Shown piece by piece: positions 18,288 to 25,682 of a stretch of 64,000 nt of DNA. The stretch covers positions 310,001 to 374,000 of the forward strand of contig NZ_QVQV01000001.1 of NCBI RefSeq assembly GCF_003429005.1, read 5' to 3'. Below the pieces are notes generated by a model. The model did not search any database, had not been told where the DNA came from, and saw only the letters and a list, made by a program, of their open reading frames with translations. Position 1 is the first letter of the stretch. Every line of letters starts with the position of its first letter. This DNA comes from Paraburkholderia sp. DHOC27. Its GTDB lineage: Bacteria > Pseudomonadota > Gammaproteobacteria > Burkholderiales > Burkholderiaceae. The position numbers and the translations under genes are program-made.

Positions 18288-19055
18288 TCAGTTACCGTAC
18301 GGATCGAAGTCGAAATATTTGTGGGCAATCCGCGCATACGTCCCATCTTTGCGCATCGACGCAATGGCATCGTTCAGCGACGCCTGCAACGCCGTCTCGT
18401 TCTTGCGCAAGCCGATTCCCACGCCACGGTCGCCCATGGAAAGCGGCGCGCCCACGAAGGCAAAACCCTTGCCGACGGGTGTGCGCAAGAAGCCCTGATC
18501 GGCTTCCACCGCGCCAAGCAGCGCACCGTCCAGGCGACCGTTGACGAGGTCCGTGAAGACCTCATCCTGGCTCTTGTATGCCACCACGTTGACGCCATGC
18601 GGCGCCCAGTTCGCCTGCGCGTAGGTCTCGAACTGCGTGCCCGACTGCACGCCAATCTGTTTGCCCGCCAGCGACGCGGCCGTGTCGCTCAGTCCCGAGC
18701 CCGGCTTGGCGACGAGGCGCGATTTGAACTGGAACAGCTTCGAGGTGAACAGAATCTGCTGCTCGCGTTTGTCCGTGATCGCCATAGACGACATGATCGC
18801 GTCGATCTTGCGCGCCTGCAGCGCCGGAATCATGCCGGAGAACTCCAGCTCCACCCACTGGCAATGGGCGTGCATGCGCCGGCAGAGTTCATTGCCGAGA
18901 TCGACATCGAAGCCCTGCACGCTGCCGTCCGGCGCTTTGGCGTCCATCGGCGGGTAGCTCGGATCAATACCGAGCCGCAACGTCGTGCCGTCAGCGGCAA
19001 ACGCGCCGCTGCTGAAGGTCAGCGCGGCGATCAGGGTCATCAAGGGAAATTTCAT
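18288..19055 (-). CDS. Amino-acid ABC-type substrate-binding protein (no permease or ATPase adjacent)
   Basis: A 255-aa periplasmic binding protein of the HisJ/ArgT family 3 type. The signal peptide MKFPLMTLIAALTFSSGAFA ends before ADGTTLRLGIDPSYPPMDAK. Further family signatures are GFDVDLGNELCRRM, SMAITDKREQQILF and the C-terminal NDAIASMRKDGTYARIAHKY. It would capture a polar amino acid or derivative. No membrane or ATPase subunits flank it; it is followed by the AstE-like deacylase and faces a LysR gene 163 bases away, which is its probable regulator. Confidence 0.92.
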   Translation of the reverse strand: MKFPLMTLIAALTFSSGAFAADGTTLRLGIDPSYPPMDAKAPDGSVQGFDVDLGNELCRRMHAHCQWVELEFSGMIPALQARKIDAIMSSMAITDKREQQILFTSKLFQFKSRLVAKPGSGLSDTAASLAGKQIGVQSGTQFETYAQANWAPHGVNVVAYKSQDEVFTDLVNGRLDGALLGAVEADQGFLRTPVGKGFAFVGAPLSMGDRGVGIGLRKNETALQASLNDAIASMRKDGTYARIAHKYFDFDPYGN

Positions 19056-19218
19056 GGCGAACCGGAGGAATGGATGGGCGTAAGAGCGGGCGTGACGAAT
19101 CAAGGTAAAACCGCACGCTTCGCCGCATGCTACCGCTCGCCAGTGCGCTGAAGAAGTCTCATACGGGCTATCATGATCATCTTTACCGATCACTGAGACC
19201 CGCAGGTTCTCATCCGTC

Positions 19219-20145
19219 ATGGCCCTGACCATTTCGCAGTTGCGTGTGTTCACCGCCGTCGCCGAGCATGGCAGCATTCGCGCGGCGTCACGCGCGCTCG
19301 GCACGGCCCAGAGCGGCATCACGCAGCAATTGCAGAATCTGGAGTCGATCCTCGGCGCCACGCTGTTCACGCGCACCAATCGCGGCATTGCGCTGACCGC
19401 CCTCGGGCAACGGCTGCTACAACGAGCGGCGGCGATTCTCGGCGAATGCGAGCGAGCGGAACAGGAAGTGCAGCAGTTACGCGGCGACTATGTGGGCGAA
19501 GTCACGTTGGGCATGACCACCGAGCCGCTGATCGACTCGCTGGCACCCGTGCTGATGGAATTTCGCAGCCGCTTCCCGCGTGTCTCGGTGCATCTGCGCA
19601 CCGGCACCTCGCGGATGATGATTGCCTGGATTCGCGAGGGCACACTCGATTTCGCCGCAGCGCTCGTCTCGCAGTACACGGACACGACGGATCTTTCGGT
19701 GACGCGGCTCTATCCATCGAATCCGGTGGTGGTATGCCGGCGCGGTCATCCGAAGGCGGGCGCCACCTCGCTTGCCGAACTGGGCGACTGCGCGTGGATC
19801 GGTACGCGCTCACCGAATCTCACCGATGATCCGCAGGTCAATCGCCTGAGCAACCTGTTTGCCAGACACGGGTTGCCACCGCCCAACATCGTCGCCACCG
19901 TGGAGGGCCTGTTCGAAAGCCTGCACCTGGTAAGCGAAACGGATTGCCTGTCGCTCGAACCGTCCATCGTGACGACGCATCGCCTCTTCGCGCCGACGCT
20001 GACATCCATCGCGGTTCGCGAGCGCGCTGTCGAGCAGGACGTCTGCCTGTTGCAGCGCGCTGCGATTCCCGTCACGCCAGCCGCCCAGGAACTGGCCACC
20101 ATGATTACCTCATACACACGTACGATTCGCGCACGCAACGGATAA
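19219..20145 (+). CDS. LysR-family transcriptional regulator
   Basis: A 308-aa regulator with an N-terminal winged helix (QLRVFTAVAEHGSIRAASRA, GTAQSGITQQLQNLESILGA) and a two-lobed ligand-binding domain from about residue 90. It is transcribed away from the binding protein/deacylase pair, the usual arrangement for a LysR regulator and its target. The inducer is probably the transported compound or its product (inference). The ATG at 19219 gives the standard N-terminus. Confidence 0.93.
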   Translation: MALTISQLRVFTAVAEHGSIRAASRALGTAQSGITQQLQNLESILGATLFTRTNRGIALTALGQRLLQRAAAILGECERAEQEVQQLRGDYVGEVTLGMTTEPLIDSLAPVLMEFRSRFPRVSVHLRTGTSRMMIAWIREGTLDFAAALVSQYTDTTDLSVTRLYPSNPVVVCRRGHPKAGATSLAELGDCAWIGTRSPNLTDDPQVNRLSNLFARHGLPPPNIVATVEGLFESLHLVSETDCLSLEPSIVTTHRLFAPTLTSIAVRERAVEQDVCLLQRAAIPVTPAAQELATMITSYTRTIRARNG

Positions 20146-20321
20146 GGCCAGACTGTCCGCAAGCAAAATTCACGCAAGCCCACGCAAACTCCCGCCACAT
20201 CAACCTTTCCGAGGCTTACGGGCTTACCCGCCAAAGCCTCGTCATTCACAGACAGCCCACGGGTCAGCGCCGCTCACGGGTTACGATGGCTGTCAGTCCA
20301 ACTCTAATACTCAGTCCGCTC

Positions 20322-21506
20322 ATGCGAGTTCTGTTCGTGGTCGGCAACCTCGGGGATTATCACGTACCGCGCTATCAGGCGTTGCTGCGCCTCGCCCATA
20401 GTCGCGGCCACGAGGTATTTCTCGTCGAGGTCTTCGGCAAATCCGGTGTGTATGGTTTTCCGCAGGATCGCCGCACTGCTTTTTTCGCTTCACAACCCGC
20501 GAACTGCGTCACGCTCATCGAGGAGGCCGGCGAGGATGACGGCCATACTGCGCGTGTGGCGGCTGGACTGCTGAAGGTGTGCCGCGCATTTCCGCCGGAT
20601 GTGGTGGTGACGCTCGGCTACAACACCAACTATTCGGTCGTGCTGTGCGTGTTGAAGGCGCTGACGCGCCGCTTCGCGCTCATCTATATGTCGGATTCCA
20701 AAGCCGACGACGGCATGCGCTATGCCTTCAAGGAGCGCATCAAGCGCATGCTGGTGCGCCGTTTCGATGCCGCACTGGTGGCCGGCGAAAAGCATCGCGC
20801 TTACGCGGAATCGCTGGGTATTCCGAAGGAACGTTCGCGGATCGGCTTCGATGTGATCGACGTCGACTATTTTTCCCGCCTCGCGCGCGAGGCGATTGCC
20901 TCCGCCGACGAAGTGCGCGCGCGTTTCGCGCTGCCGCCACGCTATGTGCTGTGCGTGAGCCGCTTCGTCGAACGCAAGAATATTGATTTGCTGATTGCCG
21001 CCTTCAACCGCTCGGGATTGCATGCAAGCGGCGTCTCGCTCGTGCTGGTGGGGCAAGGCCCGTGCAAGGACGCGCTGCTTCAACAGATCGACCAGCTTGG
21101 CATGGCGAAGCACGTGCTTATTCTCAGTTCAGTGCCGAACCAGCACATGGCCGGCCTCTACGCACTCGCCGATTTCGTCGTGCTCGCCAGCAAGTTCGAT
21201 CAATGGGGGCTGTGCATCAACGAGGCGTTTGCCGCGGCGAAACCCGCCATCGTCACGCGGACCTGTGGCGTGGCCAACGAAATGGTGCTGGATGGCGTGA
21301 ATGGTTTCGTCGTCGAGCCTGACGACGAGGCCACGCTCACCGAAAGAATGACGCTGCTGGGTACGAACGCCGCGATGCGCGAGCGCTTCTCCGCCAACGC
21401 GCTCTCCACGGCGAAGCGCTGGACGCCGTTGCTGTTTGCGTCCAATACGATCGAACTGGCGGAGTCGATGATCAACCCGGCGAGCCGCATTCAGGAAGCG
21501 GCCTGA
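20322..21506 (+). CDS. Family 4 glycosyltransferase
   Basis: About 394 aa with a GT-B fold. MRVLFVVGNLGDYHVPRYQA opens the acceptor-side Rossmann domain; the donor side has YVLCVSRFVERKNIDLLIAAF, VLVGQGPCKDALL and the nucleotide-sugar motif DQWGLCINEAFAAAKPAIV containing the acidic E-x7-like region. It transfers a sugar to an unknown acceptor, probably a glycolipid or polysaccharide. It is not embedded in a polysaccharide cluster; the only neighbour of similar character is the acyltransferase gene facing it. An in-frame ATG at 20286 would add 12 residues. Confidence 0.9.
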   Translation: MRVLFVVGNLGDYHVPRYQALLRLAHSRGHEVFLVEVFGKSGVYGFPQDRRTAFFASQPANCVTLIEEAGEDDGHTARVAAGLLKVCRAFPPDVVVTLGYNTNYSVVLCVLKALTRRFALIYMSDSKADDGMRYAFKERIKRMLVRRFDAALVAGEKHRAYAESLGIPKERSRIGFDVIDVDYFSRLAREAIASADEVRARFALPPRYVLCVSRFVERKNIDLLIAAFNRSGLHASGVSLVLVGQGPCKDALLQQIDQLGMAKHVLILSSVPNQHMAGLYALADFVVLASKFDQWGLCINEAFAAAKPAIVTRTCGVANEMVLDGVNGFVVEPDDEATLTERMTLLGTNAAMRERFSANALSTAKRWTPLLFASNTIELAESMINPASRIQEAA

Positions 21507-21556
21507 GCACGCGAGGTTGTTTGTGCATGAGCGCTGTTGTTGACGCGGTATACGCA

Positions 21557-21591
21557 AAGGAGGGGCCGCTTCTGCGTGCCCGCCCCTCCTT
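21557..21591. terminator. Terminator between convergent glycosyltransferase and acyltransferase genes
   Basis: A perfect 10-bp stem (AAGGAGGGGC with GCCCCTCCTT) and a 15-base loop occupy the gap between the two facing genes. The GC-rich stem fits a shared transcription stop, though the T-run is only two bases long. Confidence 0.65.
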
Positions 21592-21617
21592 GCCGATCTC
21601 AACGCGCCAGCGTCACA

Positions 21618-22658
21618 TCACAGATTGGGCGCAAACCCCGACGCCGCCCCCGGCACCATGCGCCGTTTGAGCGTGCGTGCCACCGAGTACAGCGTGCTCT
21701 GACGCTCGACCCCAAGGCGCTGCTTCAAGGTCCCGCCAAACCCATCCAGGAAGTTGAAGGTAGCCGGGCTCGAGAAGCCGTCGAAATCGAAAGTCAGTTT
21801 TTGTTCGATGGCGTGCTGCAACGCGGTCCAGATCAGCAGGCTGATGGAGCCCGCATGCGCCCCGAGCGTACGCGAGGAGAGCAGGTAATACATGGCGTGC
21901 TCGTCCCACACCAGACCGATCGCGGCGATCAGCCGGCCGCCCTCGCCGTAGGCACCCAGCAGATGGCCAGCCTTGCGCTCGACAAAGGCATTCACCAGCT
22001 GCCGCATCACGGACGTTCCATACGCGTTCGTGCGTGATCGCTCGTGCAGGTTGGCTTCGTAAAACTGCAGAAATTCGCTGGGCGTAGCAATGGGCGCAAC
22101 CGTCAGCTTGCGCTCGGCGCTGCGAATCACGTTGCGGGTCTTGCTATGCAAACGGGCCCATGCCTGCTCGATCGTGCAATCCGGCGCAATCTGGAACGTG
22201 TAGCGCGCCGACACGGTAAAACCTTCCAGTGCAAACGCAAGCGCATCTTCGACACGCGGATCGAACAACTGGAAAAAGCTGTCGAAAGTCGGCAACTGCT
22301 CGATGAGTTGCGAGGCGATGCTCAAGCGATGATGTTGAGCATGAGCGACGTTGCCGTCTGCATCGAATGGTTTGATGACGGGCCCGAGCGTGCGTGTCAG
22401 CGGCGGCAAATGTGACACGCGCCACATGCCCATGCGTGCGGTGTAATAGGGCATTTCGCCCAGCACTTCCTTGCCGCGCACGACCTTCGCGAGGTTCCAG
22501 TGGCCGCCGGTGGCGATATCGAGCCACCACGGTTCGTGAAAAATGGAATGCACGGGCGACTGGACCGACAGCGGCACGGGTGCGGCCCTGCTTTGCACGA
22601 CGGTGGGGCCGCGCATCAGGTACTCACGAGGCAACGTATGGTCTCTCACGGTTGTCAT
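21618..22658 (-). CDS. FemAB/BioF2-like GNAT acyltransferase
   Basis: A 346-aa protein of the GNAT/BioF2 (acetyltransferase 6) group related to FemAB. HEPWWLDIATGGHWNLAKVV and a central LHSKTRNVIRSAERKLTV match the substrate-domain signature; a second GNAT fold includes AYGEGGRLIAAIGLVWDEHAMYYLLSSRTLGA. Relatives modify polysaccharides, peptidoglycan or lipids. It converges on the glycosyltransferase, so the two may act on the same glycan (inference). The ATG at 22658 is the only good start. Confidence 0.85.
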   Translation of the reverse strand: MTTVRDHTLPREYLMRGPTVVQSRAAPVPLSVQSPVHSIFHEPWWLDIATGGHWNLAKVVRGKEVLGEMPYYTARMGMWRVSHLPPLTRTLGPVIKPFDADGNVAHAQHHRLSIASQLIEQLPTFDSFFQLFDPRVEDALAFALEGFTVSARYTFQIAPDCTIEQAWARLHSKTRNVIRSAERKLTVAPIATPSEFLQFYEANLHERSRTNAYGTSVMRQLVNAFVERKAGHLLGAYGEGGRLIAAIGLVWDEHAMYYLLSSRTLGAHAGSISLLIWTALQHAIEQKLTFDFDGFSSPATFNFLDGFGGTLKQRLGVERQSTLYSVARTLKRRMVPGAASGFAPNL

Positions 22659-23029
22659 TAGCGACTCACCTTCTTCCGGACCTGATCATGTAGTTATTGC
22701 CGGGGCGCGTCGCAGGTATCCACGCTCTTGCGTGGTTTTATCCCGGCCTGCGAATCCCCTCGCGCGCCTGCCCTCCCCAAGGCGGTCAAACGCATCGTTC
22801 AGACACCTATCCATCGTCATGCTTTTGATTCGACTACGGCGAGTCTATTCGCAACTGGATAGTTTTTTCACGCCATAATCGAGCGAAACCGTCTGAGGGT
22901 TATCCTGGCGGCGGAAACGCCTTCGAGCGAGGCTTCACATAGTGTGCGCGAGACCGCATGGGCCGAGCGTTTTGAGAGGATTGGAGCGGTTTTTACCGCT
23001 CAGTTTCCCCGCTCAGCTTTCCCGCTCTG
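22659..23029. other. Gene-free stretch upstream of the acyltransferase
   Basis: No coding frame here looks genuine. It contains a 6-bp hairpin followed by TTTT (22720-22739, plus orientation) that is not downstream of any plus-strand gene. Promoters for the leftward acyltransferase must lie here. I see no repeat or mobile remnant. Confidence 0.5.
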
Positions 23030-23164
23030 TTATGGGCGCAACAGATCGAGGCCGCCGAGCACGACGACGCCACTCAGCGCGATCATCGCGACCGAGTGTT
23101 GGCCAAAATACAGAATGGCCGCGGCCGACCAGGTGGCAAGAGCGAATGCAGCAATACGTTTCAT
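23030..23164 (-). CDS. Possible small two-segment membrane protein
   Basis: A 44-residue frame, MKRIAAFALATWSAAAILYF followed by a short polar link and SVAMIALSGVVVLGGLDLL, gives two hydrophobic segments. It resembles genuine small inner-membrane proteins in composition, with a basic start and RP end. There is no strong ribosome-binding sequence in front of the ATG at 23164, and no homologue is known to me. A candidate MarR operator lies about 120 bases upstream. Confidence 0.4.
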   Translation of the reverse strand: MKRIAAFALATWSAAAILYFGQHSVAMIALSGVVVLGGLDLLRP

Positions 23165-23280
23165 GATGATGTGTCGCAATGGTGACGGTATGCAGAACCC
23201 GGCCGGGTGAATCACGCCAATTGGTCTGCTTAAACTGCCACCGCTAAAAAACCTGGGAGAGATACACGACCCGTGCATGA

Positions 23281-23297
23281 TTAGCCATGCAACTATA
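23281..23297. promoter_or_regulatory. Second copy of the MarR-site-like 17-mer, at the 3' side of the marR gene
   Basis: TTAGCCATGCAACTATA differs in one base from TTAGCAATGCAACTATA found just upstream of the MarR gene. It sits 17 bases beyond the MarR stop codon, about 117 bases upstream of the small membrane-protein frame. The copy keeps one good half-site (AACTAT) while the other half is degenerate. Confidence 0.45.
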
Positions 23298-23313
23298 CGG
23301 CCAAAAAAAATGC

Positions 23314-23730
23314 TTACCTGAGCGCCGAACGGACGCCGCGAATCTTCGAGACTGCCTCCACGAAATCGGCGCCGCCCAACACGCGTTTCAATCTCGCCGT
23401 TACGGCAGTGCTCGCGCCATTCAGCTCGGCCTTGATGCCCAGCGCCTTGGCCGTGGGGAAAATGGACACTTCGCGACCATCGTCTTCCGTGCGACGGCGC
23501 TCGATGTAGCCCTTCGTTTCCAGCCCATCCAGTGCCCGCGTGGCGGTGGGCCGGGCAATCAGCAGCTCGTCCGAGAGTTCGCGCTGCAACATACCGGGAC
23601 GCTCGATGACAGCCCGCAGCATGAAACCCTGCGGCGGCGTGACGTCGAAAGGTTCAAACGCGTCCGCCCACTCGCGTTCAAGACGGCGAGCCAGCGCGGA
23701 GGTGTTGAAGTAGAGGCATTGATCGAACAT
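23314..23730 (-). CDS. MarR-family transcriptional regulator
   Basis: A 138-aa winged-helix regulator starting MFDQCLYFNTSALARRLERE. The DNA-binding part includes TPPQGFMLRAVIERPGMLQREL, the recognition region IARPTATRALDGLETKGYIE and the wing RRRTEDDGREVSIFPT. MarR dimers usually repress themselves and nearby transport or detoxification genes and respond to small aromatics. A palindrome 20-39 bases upstream of the start suggests autoregulation. No obvious target gene is divergent from it. The ATG at 23730 is the family-typical start. Confidence 0.9.
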   Translation of the reverse strand: MFDQCLYFNTSALARRLEREWADAFEPFDVTPPQGFMLRAVIERPGMLQRELSDELLIARPTATRALDGLETKGYIERRRTEDDGREVSIFPTAKALGIKAELNGASTAVTARLKRVLGGADFVEAVSKIRGVRSALR

Positions 23731-23749
23731 GAGCGAATCATACGTCACG

Positions 23750-23769
23750 ATAGTTAGCAATGCAACTAT
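23750..23769. promoter_or_regulatory. Candidate MarR operator upstream of the marR gene
   Basis: ATAGTT and AACTAT form an inverted repeat separated by AGCAATGC, centred about 30 bases upstream of the MarR ATG. Length and spacing suit a MarR dimer. A near-identical 17-mer recurs at 23281-23297. Confidence 0.55.
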
Positions 23770-23823
23770 ATTCGAGACAGGCGTCGGGGCAACACATGCC
23801 ACGCCACGCCGCGCCGTGTCATG

Positions 23824-24099
23824 TCATTCCGTTGATTGCCCGGGATCGCTGAACAGTTCGGCACACAGGCCAAGGCCCGCATCGTTGAGATGCGCCGTCC
23901 CCGTGCCGTCCTCGCTGAAATGCGTTTCGACGATACCGCTCTCCACCAGCACCGTCAGTTGCCGGCGCAATGCGCTCATGGGCAGGCCGGATTGTTTGGA
24001 CAGTTTCGCGAGCGACCAGGCGCGCCCCGGCGTCTCCTCGTGCGCTCGCCACAGTTGCATCAGCACGGCCACCATCTGCGGATCGATTTCATCGTTCAT
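23824..24099 (-). CDS. Small winged-helix protein
   Basis: A 91-aa protein almost entirely made of a MarR/ArsR-like winged helix: [40 protein letters not shown] and [17 protein letters not shown]. It has no visible sensing domain. It starts ten bases after the stop of the MocR gene and is thus very likely co-transcribed with it. It could be an auxiliary regulator of the MocR/FdhF locus. The ATG at 24099 follows AGGAGAC. Confidence 0.75.
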   Translation of the reverse strand: MNDEIDPQMVAVLMQLWRAHEETPGRAWSLAKLSKQSGLPMSALRRQLTVLVESGIVETHFSEDGTGTAHLNDAGLGLCAELFSDPGQSTE

Positions 24100-24109
24100 G
24101 CATGTCTCC

Positions 24110-25525
24110 TCAGGCCATCGTGGCCACGAGGCCACCCAAGGTTTTGAGCGCGGCTTCGGACTGCGCCGTCCACGGGTAGCTGTAGTTGAGCCGGATGAAA
24201 TGCCGGAAATCGTTGCGCATGGAAAACATGTAGCCGGGGCCCACCGTAATGCCCTGCGCGAGCGCGGCCCGATACAGTCGCATGGAATCGACACGCGGAG
24301 ATAGCTCCACCCACAGCACGTAGCCGCCCTGTGGTGTGGAAATGCGTGTATCCGGCGGGAAAAACCGCTGCACCATCGCGCTCATCAAGCGGGCCTGTTG
24401 GCGATAAAAACGGCGCACGTGACGCAAATGCCGATCGTAGCCGTCCTGCCGCAAATAATCGGCCACCGCGACCTGCGGCACGGAAGGGGTGGTCAGCGTG
24501 TTGAGAAACTTGAGCTTTTCCACTTGCGCGCGGTAGCGGCCGGGCATGGCCCAACCAATCCGGTACGACGCGGTCAGGCTCTTCGAAAACGAGCCGCAGT
24601 GCAGAACCAGCCCTTTCATGTCGAAGTTCTTGAGCGTCGTGGGCCGCGTCTCGCCGAAATACAGTTCCTGGTAGACGTCGTTTTCGATCACCGGAATGTC
24701 GTGCTCGCTGAGCAGTTCAACCAGACGCCGCTTGCGCTCGTCGGGCATCTGAAAGCCGAGCGGATTCTGGAAGTTCGGCATGACCATGCAGGCCGCGATC
24801 TTCTGCTTGCCGATGATCTGAGCGAGCACGTCGAGGTCGATGCCTTCGGCGGGATGCGTGGCCACCGCAATCGCACGCATGCCGAGACGCTCGATGGCGT
24901 GCAGCATCGCGTAGTAGGTCGGGGATTCGACCACCACTGTGTCGCCCGGCTTCGCGACGGCCTGCAGACTCAGGTTGATCGCCTCGGTGGCACCAAGCGT
25001 GACGATGATCTCCGACGGATCCACCGGCACGCCGTTTTCCGCGTAACGCCGCGCAATCTGCCGGATCAGCTCCGGATTGCCCGGCGGCAGGTCGTCGATC
25101 AGGTTCCAGCTCGAATGACGCCGCGCAATCGCGTTGGCGTACTGGTTGATGCGCCGCCACGGAAACAGCGTGGGATCGGGATAAGGCGAGCCGAACGGGA
25201 CCGCGTCGTGAGCGCGAATGCTGCGCAAGGTGGACAGCACGAGCCGGCTCACGTCCACTTCCGCAGCGGGCGTCGCCGGTTTCGCGGTACGGCCACCGTG
25301 GACGGCCTTGGGAACGGCGCGCTCGCGCACGAAGTAGCCCGATTGCGGCCGTGTCTCGATCAGGCCGCGCCCTTCCAGCAACGCGTACGCATGCAGCACC
25401 GTCTTGATGCTGACGCCGTGCTGCTGGCTCGCCTGGCGCACCGACGGAATCCGCTCGCCGGCGGCGAACACGCCGCGGCGCACGGCTTCGCCTATTTCAT
25501 CAGCAAGTTTCTCGTAGAGCTTCAC
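24110..25525 (-). CDS. MocR-type regulator (GntR winged helix fused to PLP aminotransferase fold)
   Basis: A 471-aa fusion. Residues 1-70 are a GntR winged helix ([40 protein letters not shown]). Residues from about 110 form a fold-type I aminotransferase domain with [32 protein letters not shown], the Asp-Tyr pair of [14 protein letters not shown] and the PLP-binding Lys in [15 protein letters not shown]. The complete PLP site suggests it binds pyridoxal phosphate as effector or cofactor. It is divergent from the FdhF-type oxidoreductase, with a strong inverted repeat between them, so that gene is the probable target. Confidence 0.93.
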   Translation of the reverse strand: MKLYEKLADEIGEAVRRGVFAAGERIPSVRQASQQHGVSIKTVLHAYALLEGRGLIETRPQSGYFVRERAVPKAVHGGRTAKPATPAAEVDVSRLVLSTLRSIRAHDAVPFGSPYPDPTLFPWRRINQYANAIARRHSSWNLIDDLPPGNPELIRQIARRYAENGVPVDPSEIIVTLGATEAINLSLQAVAKPGDTVVVESPTYYAMLHAIERLGMRAIAVATHPAEGIDLDVLAQIIGKQKIAACMVMPNFQNPLGFQMPDERKRRLVELLSEHDIPVIENDVYQELYFGETRPTTLKNFDMKGLVLHCGSFSKSLTASYRIGWAMPGRYRAQVEKLKFLNTLTTPSVPQVAVADYLRQDGYDRHLRHVRRFYRQQARLMSAMVQRFFPPDTRISTPQGGYVLWVELSPRVDSMRLYRAALAQGITVGPGYMFSMRNDFRHFIRLNYSYPWTAQSEAALKTLGGLVATMA

Positions 25526-25606
25526 TGGGACCCCGGGCGGTGGCGGCTGCGATGCACGCAGTCTAAGCCATTCGCGGCCAACTGTATCCCTCCGGTTTCA
25601 GGTTTT

Positions 25607-25635
25607 CTGTGTTCCGCACAACTTTTGGAACACAG
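25607..25635. promoter_or_regulatory. Candidate MocR operator between the MocR and FdhF-type genes
   Basis: A perfect 9-bp inverted repeat, CTGTGTTCC and GGAACACAG, is separated by 11 bases. It lies 48 bases before the oxidoreductase ATG and 82 bases before the MocR start, so a bound regulator could affect both promoters. Confidence 0.65.
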
Positions 25636-25682
25636 TAGGCTTATCCCATTAGTCAATCCGGCCGTTTTCGCCCCATACGAAC

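Noticed and set aside
22720..22739. A hairpin with a TTTT tail in plus orientation
   Set aside because: The stem is only 6 bp and there is no plus-strand gene upstream; a small RNA cannot be argued from this alone.
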